Of a stretch of 64,000 nt of DNA, positions 8,201-15,367 are shown one piece after another. The translations under genes and the position numbers were made by a program. The notes under the pieces were generated by a model. It worked only from the letters and a program-made list of their open reading frames with translations, did not search any database and was not told the DNA's origin. The first letter of the stretch is position 1. The number at the start of each line of letters is the position of its first letter. Source of the DNA: Albidovulum sediminicola (GTDB lineage: Bacteria; Pseudomonadota; Alphaproteobacteria; Rhodobacterales; Rhodobacteraceae); contig NZ_JAOWLA010000005.1 in NCBI RefSeq assembly GCF_025751575.1, forward strand, positions 124,001-188,000, read 5' to 3'.

Positions 8201-9678
8201 GCCGTTGCCAGACCGGCAAGGATATCGCCCGTTCCATCGTCGGCGGGCCTGTCCGCCTCTACGCCCGCGGCGAGCTCGGCCAGAAGGTCTGTCGCATCCT
8301 CCTCTGCCGCCTCCTCGACCGGCAGATCGCGGAGCGAGGCGAGGACATCGCCCGTGCGGTCGTCCTCGGCCTCACCCGAGGGTTCCGTTGCCGACAGCCC
8401 CGAAAGGATGTCGTCCGTGAGGTCAGGCTCAACAGTGTCCTCGCCGCCCAGGCCCGCAAGACCGGCCAGAATGTCTTCTGCACCATCGTCTGCGGGCGCG
8501 TCACCGGTCCCGCCCGTGGCGATCCCGGCCAGAATATCATCCGTGCCGTGGTCCAGCGCTGCGTCTTCGACGGCGACTCTGGCCAATCCTGAAAGGATGT
8601 CGTCGGTACCGTCATCAGCGAGTTCATCCGGCTGGGCCACGTCGCGCAGGCCGGCAAGGATCCCCGCGCTTTGGTCGTCTTCCACCGCTTCGTCCGCCGG
8701 TGCGGCATCGCGCAGAGCGGCCAGCGCGTCGTCTGTCGCCGTATCCGGGTCCGCGTCGGGCACGGACTGCTCCGCCAGCCCGGCCAGCACCGCCTGGGTC
8801 GTATCCGCTTCCTCAACCGGTTGCGGCGCGGCATCGCGCAGCGCGGCGAGCGTGTCCGAGGTCGTATCGGCCGGCGCCTCATCTGCAGGCGCGGCATCGC
8901 GCAAGGCGGCCAGCGTGTCCGCCGTGGTGTCGTCCCGCTCCGGCTCTGGCATCCCCACGCCAGTCGCGGCAAGCCCCCCCAGGATATCAGCGGTATCGTC
9001 GCGTTCCACGGTCGCCGCCGGCGCGGCGGCGCGCAGCGCGGCAAGCGCGTCCTCCGTCCGGTCCGGGGCCTCCTCCGCCTGCGGGGCGGCGCGCAACGCG
9101 GCGAGCACATCGGCGGCGGCATCGCCCTCAGGCCCATCAGCGGGCGCATCCTGCCGCATCCGCTCTAGGATGGCGTCGTCCGAGGGGGACGCGACCGCTC
9201 CGTTCGCCAGCGCGGACAGAAGCGCGGGATCGGTCAGAAGCTTCTCGATCAGCCCCTCGGCCCCGGCCTTTCCGTCCATATAGGTCAGAAGGTTCTGCAA
9301 CTGGGTGCGCGCCTCCAGCAGGGCGCGCAGCGGCTCCACCTTGGCCGCGACGGCGCCGGGGGAGAAATCGTTCATGCTCTCGAAGGTCAGATCGACCGCA
9401 AGGCTGCCCTCGCCCGTCAGGGTATTCGCGACCGTGAAACTGGCGCGCGGCGCCATCGCGCGCATCCGCTCGTCAAAGTTGTCGACGTCGATCTCAAGGA
9501 ACTTGCGGTCGCCTATGGCGGGCTGGGGCACGGCCGACTTGCCGGCCAGATCGGACAACACGCCCATGACGAAGGGCAGTTGCACCTTCTTCTCGGCGCC
9601 GTAAAGCTCCACATCGTATTCGATCTGGACGCGCGGGGCGCGGTTGCGGGCGATGAACTTCTGCGATCCGCTAGCCAT
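5233..9678 (-). CDS. giant TssB-repeat-TssC-like T6SS sheath fusion protein
   Basis: The protein has 1481 residues. Residues 1-156 are a TssB (VipA/ImpB) domain about 80% identical by eye to the separate TssB at 20692-21210. Residues about 190-925 are an acidic low-complexity region with some 33 short repeats: first about 27 of the DDILAGLA/LAALRDA type, then six LDALLAG. At about 945-1075 there is a second, divergent TssB-like segment (FRMAIFGDFTGRAA, FDNVEIFSG). At about 1115-1390 there is a TssC (VipB/ImpC)-like domain with ATPRFLLRRPYGERTDPVD, matching AMPRFLGRLPYGSKTDPVE of the separate TssC. Four more LDALL-type repeats close the protein. It overlaps the sodium channel gene by 8 nt. It is probably an accessory or regulatory sheath protein, since canonical TssB and TssC are also encoded. 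Confidence 0.85.
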   Translation of the reverse strand: MASGSQKFIARNRAPRVQIEYDVELYGAEKKVQLPFVMGVLSDLAGKSAVPQPAIGDRKFLEIDVDNFDERMRAMAPRASFTVANTLTGEGSLAVDLTFESMNDFSPGAVAAKVEPLRALLEARTQLQNLLTYMDGKAGAEGLIEKLLTDPALLSALANGAVASPSDDAILERMRQDAPADGPEGDAAADVLAALRAAPQAEEAPDRTEDALAALRAAAPAATVERDDTADILGGLAATGVGMPEPERDDTTADTLAALRDAAPADEAPADTTSDTLAALRDAAPQPVEEADTTQAVLAGLAEQSVPDADPDTATDDALAALRDAAPADEAVEDDQSAGILAGLRDVAQPDELADDGTDDILSGLARVAVEDAALDHGTDDILAGIATGGTGDAPADDGAEDILAGLAGLGGEDTVEPDLTDDILSGLSATEPSGEAEDDRTGDVLASLRDLPVEEAAEEDATDLLAELAAGVEADRPADDGTGDILAGLATAAVDDATDGDGVDDILAGLAGVSGEDTPAEPDATEDILSGLATGAVEETAEGDGAEDILAGIAAGGTDDLPAGDDADDILASLAGVGGEDAVEPDATEDILAGLATAEGEEEPAGLEADDILAGLGTVADDDGPADDGRSDDGADDILADLAAFDEGIEEVDTSADDVLSALGGAALEETAEETDQDNVLAGIAAPSGETEVRAANDDLDDLLGDLGQEAAEAGMSETDALADILTDLPAPLPDAQPADEGADDLLADLLNPTAEAESDDASDLDALLSDTGAEDSGFELDALLAGAEEDASGLDALLADTGGGDPGSDLDALLAGAEEDASDLDALLSDTGVEASGSDLDALLAGAEDDVTDTADAVPSAPETPEASATAARAVQHPNGFITAPRPAPEELRRTGFRMAIFGDFTGRAARGLIEPGDGLAHRRAIPLDVDTVEEVIEGFATDLVLPVGRDGAGIKVSLTDLDSLHPDELFDNVEIFSGISGLRQRLKSTSLAPAAMAQLQKWGEAHGQRLAPPRRSSAGSAVPANLKLGAFQQLIGDTGGRLTQASPIDDMVARIIGPHVTEAANPDAGAMLAAVDAALSSAMRLILHHPEFQSVEALWRSLDFLARRIETDVKLTIDLYDVSAEELAVDLAADDDLSESGFLRLLTERPLGEEGPGGYSALFGLYTFEETPPHAELLARIAQVAAHVDAPFFTAISPAFLEVAKEDRHPLVAKAWDALRALPEAAYLGVATPRFLLRRPYGERTDPVDAFDFEEFTEAEGLSGMLWANPVLLVAVLLGMGWSKHGKQMSLGSVMSIGDIPFHYVKDRHGDQVALPHTERNLTTSKVQNVVTRGYQPVLSIRGRDEIRLGSFQSLAGEEIRGRWTGVPMPPKAPPPTMPGAPAKPADIEMEIPAPDSGGSDDLDALLSGLDGGEETSGGDDLDALLAGLDTGDATGVDGGGAGDDDLDALLAGFDDLGTSETGDDGMDPELAALLEGL
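7136..7405 (-). repeat. three tandem 90-bp coding repeats (LDALL units)
   Basis: The segment CCGGCGAGCA(G/A)CGC recurs at 7136, 7226 and 7316, exactly 90 bp apart, and the bases between are nearly identical. Each 90-bp unit encodes 30 residues with two LDALL motifs. The repeat lies inside the giant sheath gene and keeps the frame. Perfect in-frame tandem copies suggest recent expansion and a potential for copy-number variation between strains. Confidence 0.85.
7420..9125 (-). repeat. degenerate in-frame repeats of about 20 codons (DDILAGLA units)
   Basis: About 27 units are spaced roughly 18-25 residues apart. Each has an acidic lead (D/E/T-rich) followed by a hydrophobic core of the form [D/T][I/V/T]LA[G/A]L[A/R]. 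Examples are DDILAGLA, EDILSGLA and DTLAALRDA. Within the sheath fusion they form a long acidic, probably flexible tether punctuated by short amphipathic helices. The DNA copies are more diverged than the 90-bp set. Confidence 0.8.
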
Positions 9679-10531
9679 TCCCCGCCCCCCGCATGGCGGC
9701 GATCTCTCGCCTCAGCGCGCTGATTTCGTCCCGAAGTTCGAGGACATGCGCATCGACCTGGTCCGTCTCGCTGCGGACAAGCTCCCGCAGCACCTCGAAT
9801 TCCTGCTGTTCCTCGGCCTCCACCGCGCTTTGCATGGTGTTGACCAGAAGGCCGATGAAAAGGTTCAGGACCGAGAATGCAGTGATGATGATGAAGGGCA
9901 CGAAGAAGGCCCAGGCATAGGGGAATTGCTCCATCACGGGGCGGACGATGCCCATGGACCAGCTTTCCAGCGTCATGATTTGGAAGAGCGAGTAGAGCGA
10001 ACGCCCGAGGGTGCCGAACCATTCGTCGAAGGCCGCGCCGAAGATGATCGTCGCCATGACCCCGAATACGTAATAGACGATCCCCAGCATGATGATGACC
10101 GCCCCCATGCCCGGCAGCGCGTCGAAAAGCGCCTGCACGACGGCCCGCATCTGCGGTACGATCGACAAGAGGCGCAGCGCCCTGATCACGCGCAGCGCGC
10201 GCAGCGCCGACAGGCTTTCGGTCGCCGGCAGAAGGCCCACGGTCACGACCGCAAGGTCGAAGATGTTCCAGGCGGAGCGGAAGAAGGATAGCCTGTAGGC
10301 GAAGAACTTGAGCGCCAGTTCGATGACGAAGATCGTCAGTACCAGGTTGTCGATGACGGGTAGCACGCCGCCCAGGCTGGTCCTGGCCCAGTCGGCGGTG
10401 GAAATGCCCAGGGTGATCGCGTTGAAGATGATTACGGCCAGAATGCCGTTTCGAACGCTTTCCCGCTCCACGAAAGCCCGCACCGCTTCCCTCAGCGATC
10501 CTTCCTGGCTTGCGACACCGTTGCCTTCCAT
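9671..10531 (-). CDS. voltage-gated sodium channel, BacNav (NaChBac) family
   Basis: The 286-residue protein has a complete six-helix channel subunit. S1-S3 lie at about 29-100. S4 has arginines at 111, 114, 117 and 120 in the every-third-residue pattern of a voltage sensor. S5 is at about 143-165. The pore loop has the filter TLESWSM at 187-193, the same signature as in characterised sodium-selective BacNav channels. S6 is at about 208-231, followed by an acidic neck and coiled coil at about 235-280 that fits tetramer assembly. The gene ends 8 nt inside the giant sheath gene, so the two are probably translated together. Its role within a T6SS operon is unknown. Confidence 0.92.
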   Translation of the reverse strand: MEGNGVASQEGSLREAVRAFVERESVRNGILAVIIFNAITLGISTADWARTSLGGVLPVIDNLVLTIFVIELALKFFAYRLSFFRSAWNIFDLAVVTVGLLPATESLSALRALRVIRALRLLSIVPQMRAVVQALFDALPGMGAVIIMLGIVYYVFGVMATIIFGAAFDEWFGTLGRSLYSLFQIMTLESWSMGIVRPVMEQFPYAWAFFVPFIIITAFSVLNLFIGLLVNTMQSAVEAEEQQEFEVLRELVRSETDQVDAHVLELRDEISALRREIAAMRGAGNG

Positions 10532-10569
10532 CGTCTCCCCCGGTCACACCAGCCCACCCGCTGGCGACG

Positions 10570-11571
10570 TTACTTCAGTTTCGACTCGACCCGCTTGAAA
10601 TGCCCGGCCAATTCCGAAAAATCCTTGCGCGCCTTGTCGGCCTTGCTGTCAAGACCGCCGGTCTTCCGTTCAAAGTCCTTGAGATCGCTCTTGACGTTGT
10701 CGCAGTCGTCCCTGCCAGCCTCGACTTCGCCGCAGGCATCCACGAGATAATTCTTGAACTTTAGAAGTTGCTTTCGCAGATCCTCCATCGCTGGGATCTT
10801 GCTGTCCACGTCTTTGGCGAAACCTTCGACTTCCGGAATATCCATCCGCTTAAGGTTCTTGCGAAAATCCTTCAGCGCGTCGATCGCAGAAGTGATCTGC
10901 TTCAAGTTCTTTTCGTACTTGTCTTCCACTTGCTTCATCGAGCGCGCGCAGCGGGTATAGGCGGCGTCCCTGCGCTTGTCGGCGGCCTTCTGGACCGCCC
11001 GTTTCTTCTTGTCGTCCTCTTCGTCCTTGGCAAGGGCATCGTCTGCCTCTGCCTTGGTCAATTCCTTGATGAGCGAATTGTAGGCGGCAGTGATATCGTC
11101 CGCAGGCGTGCTGAATACGCCTTTCAGGGACACCGACGAAATCTCCCTGACGAAATCCAGCCCCTCTTTCAGGAACTTCTTCTCTTCGACGGCGCCTGCG
11201 GTCTTAAGCTCCTCGAGGGCTTTCTTGCACTTCTTGCGAATAAGCTTCTCCGCGTCCTTCAGGGCGGCGGGAAGATCCTTGCCAATGATCTTCTTCAGCT
11301 TTTCGGGCGATTTCTCCGCTTCCTTCTGCGCGTTGCCTACCGCCGAGGCGAGGTATTTGAGTTCATAGACGACCAGGCCTTCGAGGGCCTTGGCCAGCTT
11401 CTTCTCGCTCCACTTCGAGTCGTCGAGCTCCAGAGATTCGGAGTGCTTCAGGTGCTCCTTGAAAAGCTTCTCCAGGTCTGGGTTCGACTTAACCCAGTCC
11501 TTCGACTTCTTGGTGAACTCCGCCCGAGGGCTGACGTCCAGTTCCGCCACCATCGTCTTCTTGCCGGCCAT
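10570..11571 (-). CDS. Lys-rich helical protein in the T6SS operon, unknown function
   Basis: This 333-residue protein is not recognised. It is unusually rich in lysine, aspartate and glutamate and looks almost wholly helical, with probable coiled coils (for example EKLIRKKCKKALEELKTAG and KYEKNLKQITSAIDALKDF). There is no signal peptide or membrane segment. It lies 21 nt before the end of clpV on one side and 38 nt from the channel gene on the other, all in one direction. Lysine codons are far more frequent than in its Ala/Arg-rich neighbours, which may reflect separate acquisition. A scaffold or effector-like role is only a guess. Confidence 0.7.
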   Translation of the reverse strand: MAGKKTMVAELDVSPRAEFTKKSKDWVKSNPDLEKLFKEHLKHSESLELDDSKWSEKKLAKALEGLVVYELKYLASAVGNAQKEAEKSPEKLKKIIGKDLPAALKDAEKLIRKKCKKALEELKTAGAVEEKKFLKEGLDFVREISSVSLKGVFSTPADDITAAYNSLIKELTKAEADDALAKDEEDDKKKRAVQKAADKRRDAAYTRCARSMKQVEDKYEKNLKQITSAIDALKDFRKNLKRMDIPEVEGFAKDVDSKIPAMEDLRKQLLKFKNYLVDACGEVEAGRDDCDNVKSDLKDFERKTGGLDSKADKARKDFSELAGHFKRVESKLK

Positions 11572-11592
11572 ATGGACCTCCCGTCTCCAGTG

Positions 11593-14304
11593 TCAGTCGA
11601 ACGCGTAGGTGAACTCACCCTCGCTCACGTCGATCGCGACCTTGCTGACTGCCTCGCCCGCCATCATCCGCTTCAGGAACTCACCCGAAATGTCGGGCAG
11701 CATCGTGTTGGTGACGATCGCGTCGATCATGCGGCCGCCGCTCTCCAGTTCCTGGCAGCGTGAGACAATCGTATCCACCACCCCATCGGTATAGGAGAAG
11801 GGGACATTATGCGTGGATTTCACCCTCTTCTTGATCCGGTCAAGCTGGAGCCGCGTGATCGCGGCGATCATCGAGGGCGACAGCGGATAGTAGGGGATCG
11901 TGACCAAGCGCCCCAGCAGCGCCGCCGGGAAGATCTTCAGCAGCGGGTCGCGCAACGCCTTGGCGATCTCCTCCGGGTCGGGCATCAGATCGGGGTCCGA
12001 ACAGAGATCCATGATCAGGTCGGACCCCGCATTCGAGGTCAGCAGGATCAGGGTGTTCTTGAAGTCGATCAGACGCCCCTCACCGTCCTCCATCACGCCC
12101 TTGTCGAAGACCTGGAAGAAGATCTCGTGCACATCCGGGTGGGCCTTTTCGACCTCGTCCAGAAGGACGACCGAATAGGGCTTGCGCCGGACCGCCTCGG
12201 TCAGCACGCCGCCCTCGCCATAGCCCACATAGCCCGGAGGCGCGCCCTTCAAAGAGGACACGGTGTGCGCCTCCTGGTATTCGGACATGTTGATGGTGAT
12301 GACGTTGTGCTCGCCGCCATAAAGCAGCTCCGCCAACGCCAGCGCGGTTTCGGTCTTGCCCACGCCCGAGGTGCCGGCCAGCATGAATACGCCGATGGGC
12401 TTGGAGGGGTTGTCGAGCCCCGCGCGGCTGGTGCGGATGCGCTTGGCGATCATCTTCATGGCGTGATCCTGCCCGATCACCCGCTTGGCCAGGTGTTCTT
12501 CCAGGTGAAGGACCGTATCGATCTCGTCTTTCATCATGCGCCCGACGGGGATGCCGGTCCAGTCGCCGACCACGGTCGCGACGGCCTGCGCGTCGACGAT
12601 CGGCAGGATCAGCGGGCTTTCGCCCTGGATACCGGTCAGCTCGGCGTTCTTGGCGCGCAGGTCCTCGACCAGCTTGGCGCGTTCCTCCGCCGAAAGCGGG
12701 CTGGCCTGCGCCGCCTCCTCGCCGGTGGCATCGGGCGCGTCAACCGGGGCGCCGCCCTCGCGCAGCTTGGCGCGGATGGCGAGGATCTCCTCCACCACCG
12801 CCTTTTCCTTTTCCCAGCGGTCGTTCAGCTCTGCCAGCCGTGCGTCCTCCTCGGTCTTGGCATGGCTGACCGCGGCCCGGCGCTCGGTGACGTCATAACC
12901 CGCGGTCGCGTCCCGATCGATGATGTCCAGCTCGATCTGGAGCCCCTCGATCCGCTTGCGGGCATCGTCGACCTCGGCCGGAACGGCATGCTGGCTGATC
13001 GCCACGCGCGCGCAGGCGGTATCCAGCACGCTGACGGACTTGTCGGGCAGTTGCCGGGCCGGGATGTAGCGGGCTGAAAGCGACACCGCCGCCTCGATCC
13101 CCTCGTCGAGCACCTGCACGCGGTGGTGCTTTTCCAGCATCGAGGCGATGCCGCGCATCATGCGGATGGCTTTCGGCACATCCGGCTCCTCGACCTGCAC
13201 CACCTGGAAGCGGCGGGTCAGCGCAGGGTCCTTCTCGATATGCTTCTTGTATTCGGCCCAGGTCGTCGCGCCGATGGTGCGTAGCGTCCCACGCGCCAGC
13301 GCCGGCTTCAGCAGGTTGGCGGCATCGCCCGTGCCCGCTGCGCCGCCCGCGCCCACCAGTGTATGGGTTTCATCGACGAACATCACGATCGGCACAGGGC
13401 TTGCCTGAACCTCTTCGATGACCTGGCGCAGGCGGTTCTCGAACTCGCCCTTCATCGAGGCGCCGGCTTGCAGCAGGCCAACATCCAGCGACAGAAGCCG
13501 CGCGTCCTTCAGCGAGGGCGGCACATCGCCCCGCGCGATGCGGAGCGCAAAGCCCTCGACCACGGCGGTCTTGCCCACCCCGGCCTCGCCGGTCAGGATC
13601 GGGTTGTTCTGCCGCCGCCGCATCAGCACGTCCACCACCTGGCGGATTTCCTCGTCACGGCCCACGATCGGGTCGATCTTGCCGTCGCGCGCCTGCTGAG
13701 TCATGTCGGTGCAGAACTGCGCCAGCGCCTCTTCCTTGCCCATCTGCGCGGGCGCACGGGCGCCCGAGGCCTCGCCCGGTTCCGCGCCCCCGCCCATGAC
13801 CGAGCCGTCCTGCGCGCGCAGGCCATCCTCGGGCGAACCCTCGACGGCCTTGACGAAGTTCTCGGCCAGATCGTCGGCCTTGATCTTGCCGAACTCGCCC
13901 GAGATGCCGGTCAGGATCGCCTTGAGATGCTTGGTGCGCAGCATCCCCAGGATCAGGAAGCCGGTACGGATCTGGCCCGAGTTGAACTGGAGCGAGCCGT
14001 AGACCCAGGCACGTTCCGTCGCATCGTCAAGGTGCTCGGACAGGTCCGAAATCGCGCTCGCCCCGCGCGGCAGGGCATCGAGCGCGCGGGTCATGTCGGC
14101 GGCGATCCGGCCAGCGTCGAGGTCGTAGTGGCGGATGATCCGGTGGATGTCGCTGTCCTGCCCTTGCAGGATCTGGTGCAGCCAGTGGACCAGTTCCACA
14201 TAGGGGTTTCCGCGCATCTTGCAAAAGACGGTCGCGCTTTCGATCGCCTGATAGGCCAGGCGGTTCAATTTGCCGAAAAGGGCAACCCTGCTGATCTCGC
14301 TCAT
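11593..14304 (-). CDS. clpV: T6SS sheath-disassembly ATPase ClpV (TssH)
   Basis: ClpV is the AAA+ unfoldase that extracts contracted TssB/TssC sheaths for reuse. The start [14 protein letters not shown] gives 903 residues, a normal length; an open frame extends 36 codons further upstream but with no family similarity. Visible elements are the Clp-N repeat (about 1-150), Walker A of D1 ([10 protein letters not shown]), Walker B ([15 protein letters not shown]), the middle coiled coil, Walker A of D2 ([10 protein letters not shown]), D2 Walker B ([14 protein letters not shown]) and a C-terminal D2-small domain. It follows tssG by 40 nt. Confidence 0.96.
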   Translation of the reverse strand: MSEISRVALFGKLNRLAYQAIESATVFCKMRGNPYVELVHWLHQILQGQDSDIHRIIRHYDLDAGRIAADMTRALDALPRGASAISDLSEHLDDATERAWVYGSLQFNSGQIRTGFLILGMLRTKHLKAILTGISGEFGKIKADDLAENFVKAVEGSPEDGLRAQDGSVMGGGAEPGEASGARAPAQMGKEEALAQFCTDMTQQARDGKIDPIVGRDEEIRQVVDVLMRRRQNNPILTGEAGVGKTAVVEGFALRIARGDVPPSLKDARLLSLDVGLLQAGASMKGEFENRLRQVIEEVQASPVPIVMFVDETHTLVGAGGAAGTGDAANLLKPALARGTLRTIGATTWAEYKKHIEKDPALTRRFQVVQVEEPDVPKAIRMMRGIASMLEKHHRVQVLDEGIEAAVSLSARYIPARQLPDKSVSVLDTACARVAISQHAVPAEVDDARKRIEGLQIELDIIDRDATAGYDVTERRAAVSHAKTEEDARLAELNDRWEKEKAVVEEILAIRAKLREGGAPVDAPDATGEEAAQASPLSAEERAKLVEDLRAKNAELTGIQGESPLILPIVDAQAVATVVGDWTGIPVGRMMKDEIDTVLHLEEHLAKRVIGQDHAMKMIAKRIRTSRAGLDNPSKPIGVFMLAGTSGVGKTETALALAELLYGGEHNVITINMSEYQEAHTVSSLKGAPPGYVGYGEGGVLTEAVRRKPYSVVLLDEVEKAHPDVHEIFFQVFDKGVMEDGEGRLIDFKNTLILLTSNAGSDLIMDLCSDPDLMPDPEEIAKALRDPLLKIFPAALLGRLVTIPYYPLSPSMIAAITRLQLDRIKKRVKSTHNVPFSYTDGVVDTIVSRCQELESGGRMIDAIVTNTMLPDISGEFLKRMMAGEAVSKVAIDVSEGEFTYAFD

Positions 14305-14344
14305 CCTCTCACTCCCTCCGCTGGGCCGGCCCTGGCCGGTCCCG

Positions 14345-15367
14345 TTATCCCAATCGCGACCGCGGCACGACGCAGAGGTCGTCCGCGTCGCCCGTTGCCG
14401 CGCGTCTGCCAATCCATGAGGTCTGGCCCAGTTGCGTATCCGCCCCGAGCCGCGCCCGGGGAACCTCTTCCGCCTTCAGGATCAGGTTCACATCCCAGTC
14501 CAGCGTATCGCCGATGTAGTTGCGCACCACGGCCTCGACCCGCGCAAGCGAGGCGCCGCCGGGCAGGAGGCGCCTGTAGTCGTCCAGCGTCAGCGGGCCT
14601 ATCATCACGCGGAACTTGGCGCTGCGCGACCAGACCTTCTGGCCGATGCTCGTCGCCTGCCCCAACCCGGCGCGCGCGCCAAGCTGCCAGCGGTCGTCCG
14701 CTTCCAGTTCCAGCCAGGAGCCCACGAACTGGCGCAGATGGACCGGCACGCGGAAGAAGGCCGATAGCACCGCAACCAGCCCCTCGGCATTCTTCGCGCC
14801 GACGGACAGGTGCCCGGCGAAATAGCGCTTGGCCAGATCCGGCATCGGATCGCGCTCCGCCATCCCCTTGCCAACGTGGCCGGAGATCGCGGCGACCTTG
14901 CGCTGGACCGGGTCGTTCTGCGGCCGGTCGAACGACGGCGCCGGCTGCCCCGCGCTCCAGGCGCGATAGAGCAGGCCCATCATCCGATGCGTCAGCATGT
15001 TGGCGAAGGCGACGAAGGTCGGATCGCGGTGATTGCGCTGACGGTCGCGGGCATATTCGGTCATGTGCAACGGCAGCGGGCCTTGCGGGCCGAAAAGCCC
15101 GAAGAAACGGTTCGTCAGGCGACCCGGGTTGGCCTCCGTCGGCGGTTCGAACCCGGCGATGGTCGATGGCGGGAAGGCCAGCTCCGCCTCCTGCCCCAGG
15201 CGCACGCGGTCCTGCGACGGCCGGCGGCTTTCACCCAGGCGCGGCGAGGCGGGATACGCCGCCTCGATCACGCGAAGGGCGTGGAAAATGTGGAAGGACT
15301 GGGGGGCGTCGGTCAGCTGCGCGAGATGCGTCAGATGATCCGGCCGAGCCCCTTCGCCGGACGCCAT
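14345..15367 (-). CDS. tssG: T6SS baseplate protein TssG
   Basis: The 340-residue protein has family features: an N-terminal segment with SFHIFHALRVIEAA, then FPPSTIAGFEPP, RLTNRFFGLFGPQGPLPLH and FRVMIGPLTLDDYRRLLPGG. TssG pairs with TssF in the baseplate wedge. Its start lies within the 3' end of tssF (37-nt overlap), which implies coupled expression of the two partners. Length is normal for the family. Confidence 0.95.
   Translation of the reverse strand: MASGEGARPDHLTHLAQLTDAPQSFHIFHALRVIEAAYPASPRLGESRRPSQDRVRLGQEAELAFPPSTIAGFEPPTEANPGRLTNRFFGLFGPQGPLPLHMTEYARDRQRNHRDPTFVAFANMLTHRMMGLLYRAWSAGQPAPSFDRPQNDPVQRKVAAISGHVGKGMAERDPMPDLAKRYFAGHLSVGAKNAEGLVAVLSAFFRVPVHLRQFVGSWLELEADDRWQLGARAGLGQATSIGQKVWSRSAKFRVMIGPLTLDDYRRLLPGGASLARVEAVVRNYIGDTLDWDVNLILKAEEVPRARLGADTQLGQTSWIGRRAATGDADDLCVVPRSRLG

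Noticed and set aside
6043-8592. An 849-codon plus-strand open frame opposite the giant sheath gene
   Set aside because: It mirrors the minus-strand repeats, gives an Arg/Gly-rich product with no domains, and the minus strand carries TssB and TssC homology.
5233-9678. Giant sheath gene as an assembly artefact joining two genes
   Set aside because: The frame is continuous over 4.4 kb with acidic repeats in the same style on both sides of the TssC-like part, and no stop or frame change is seen. Read-level confirmation of the repeat region would still be useful.
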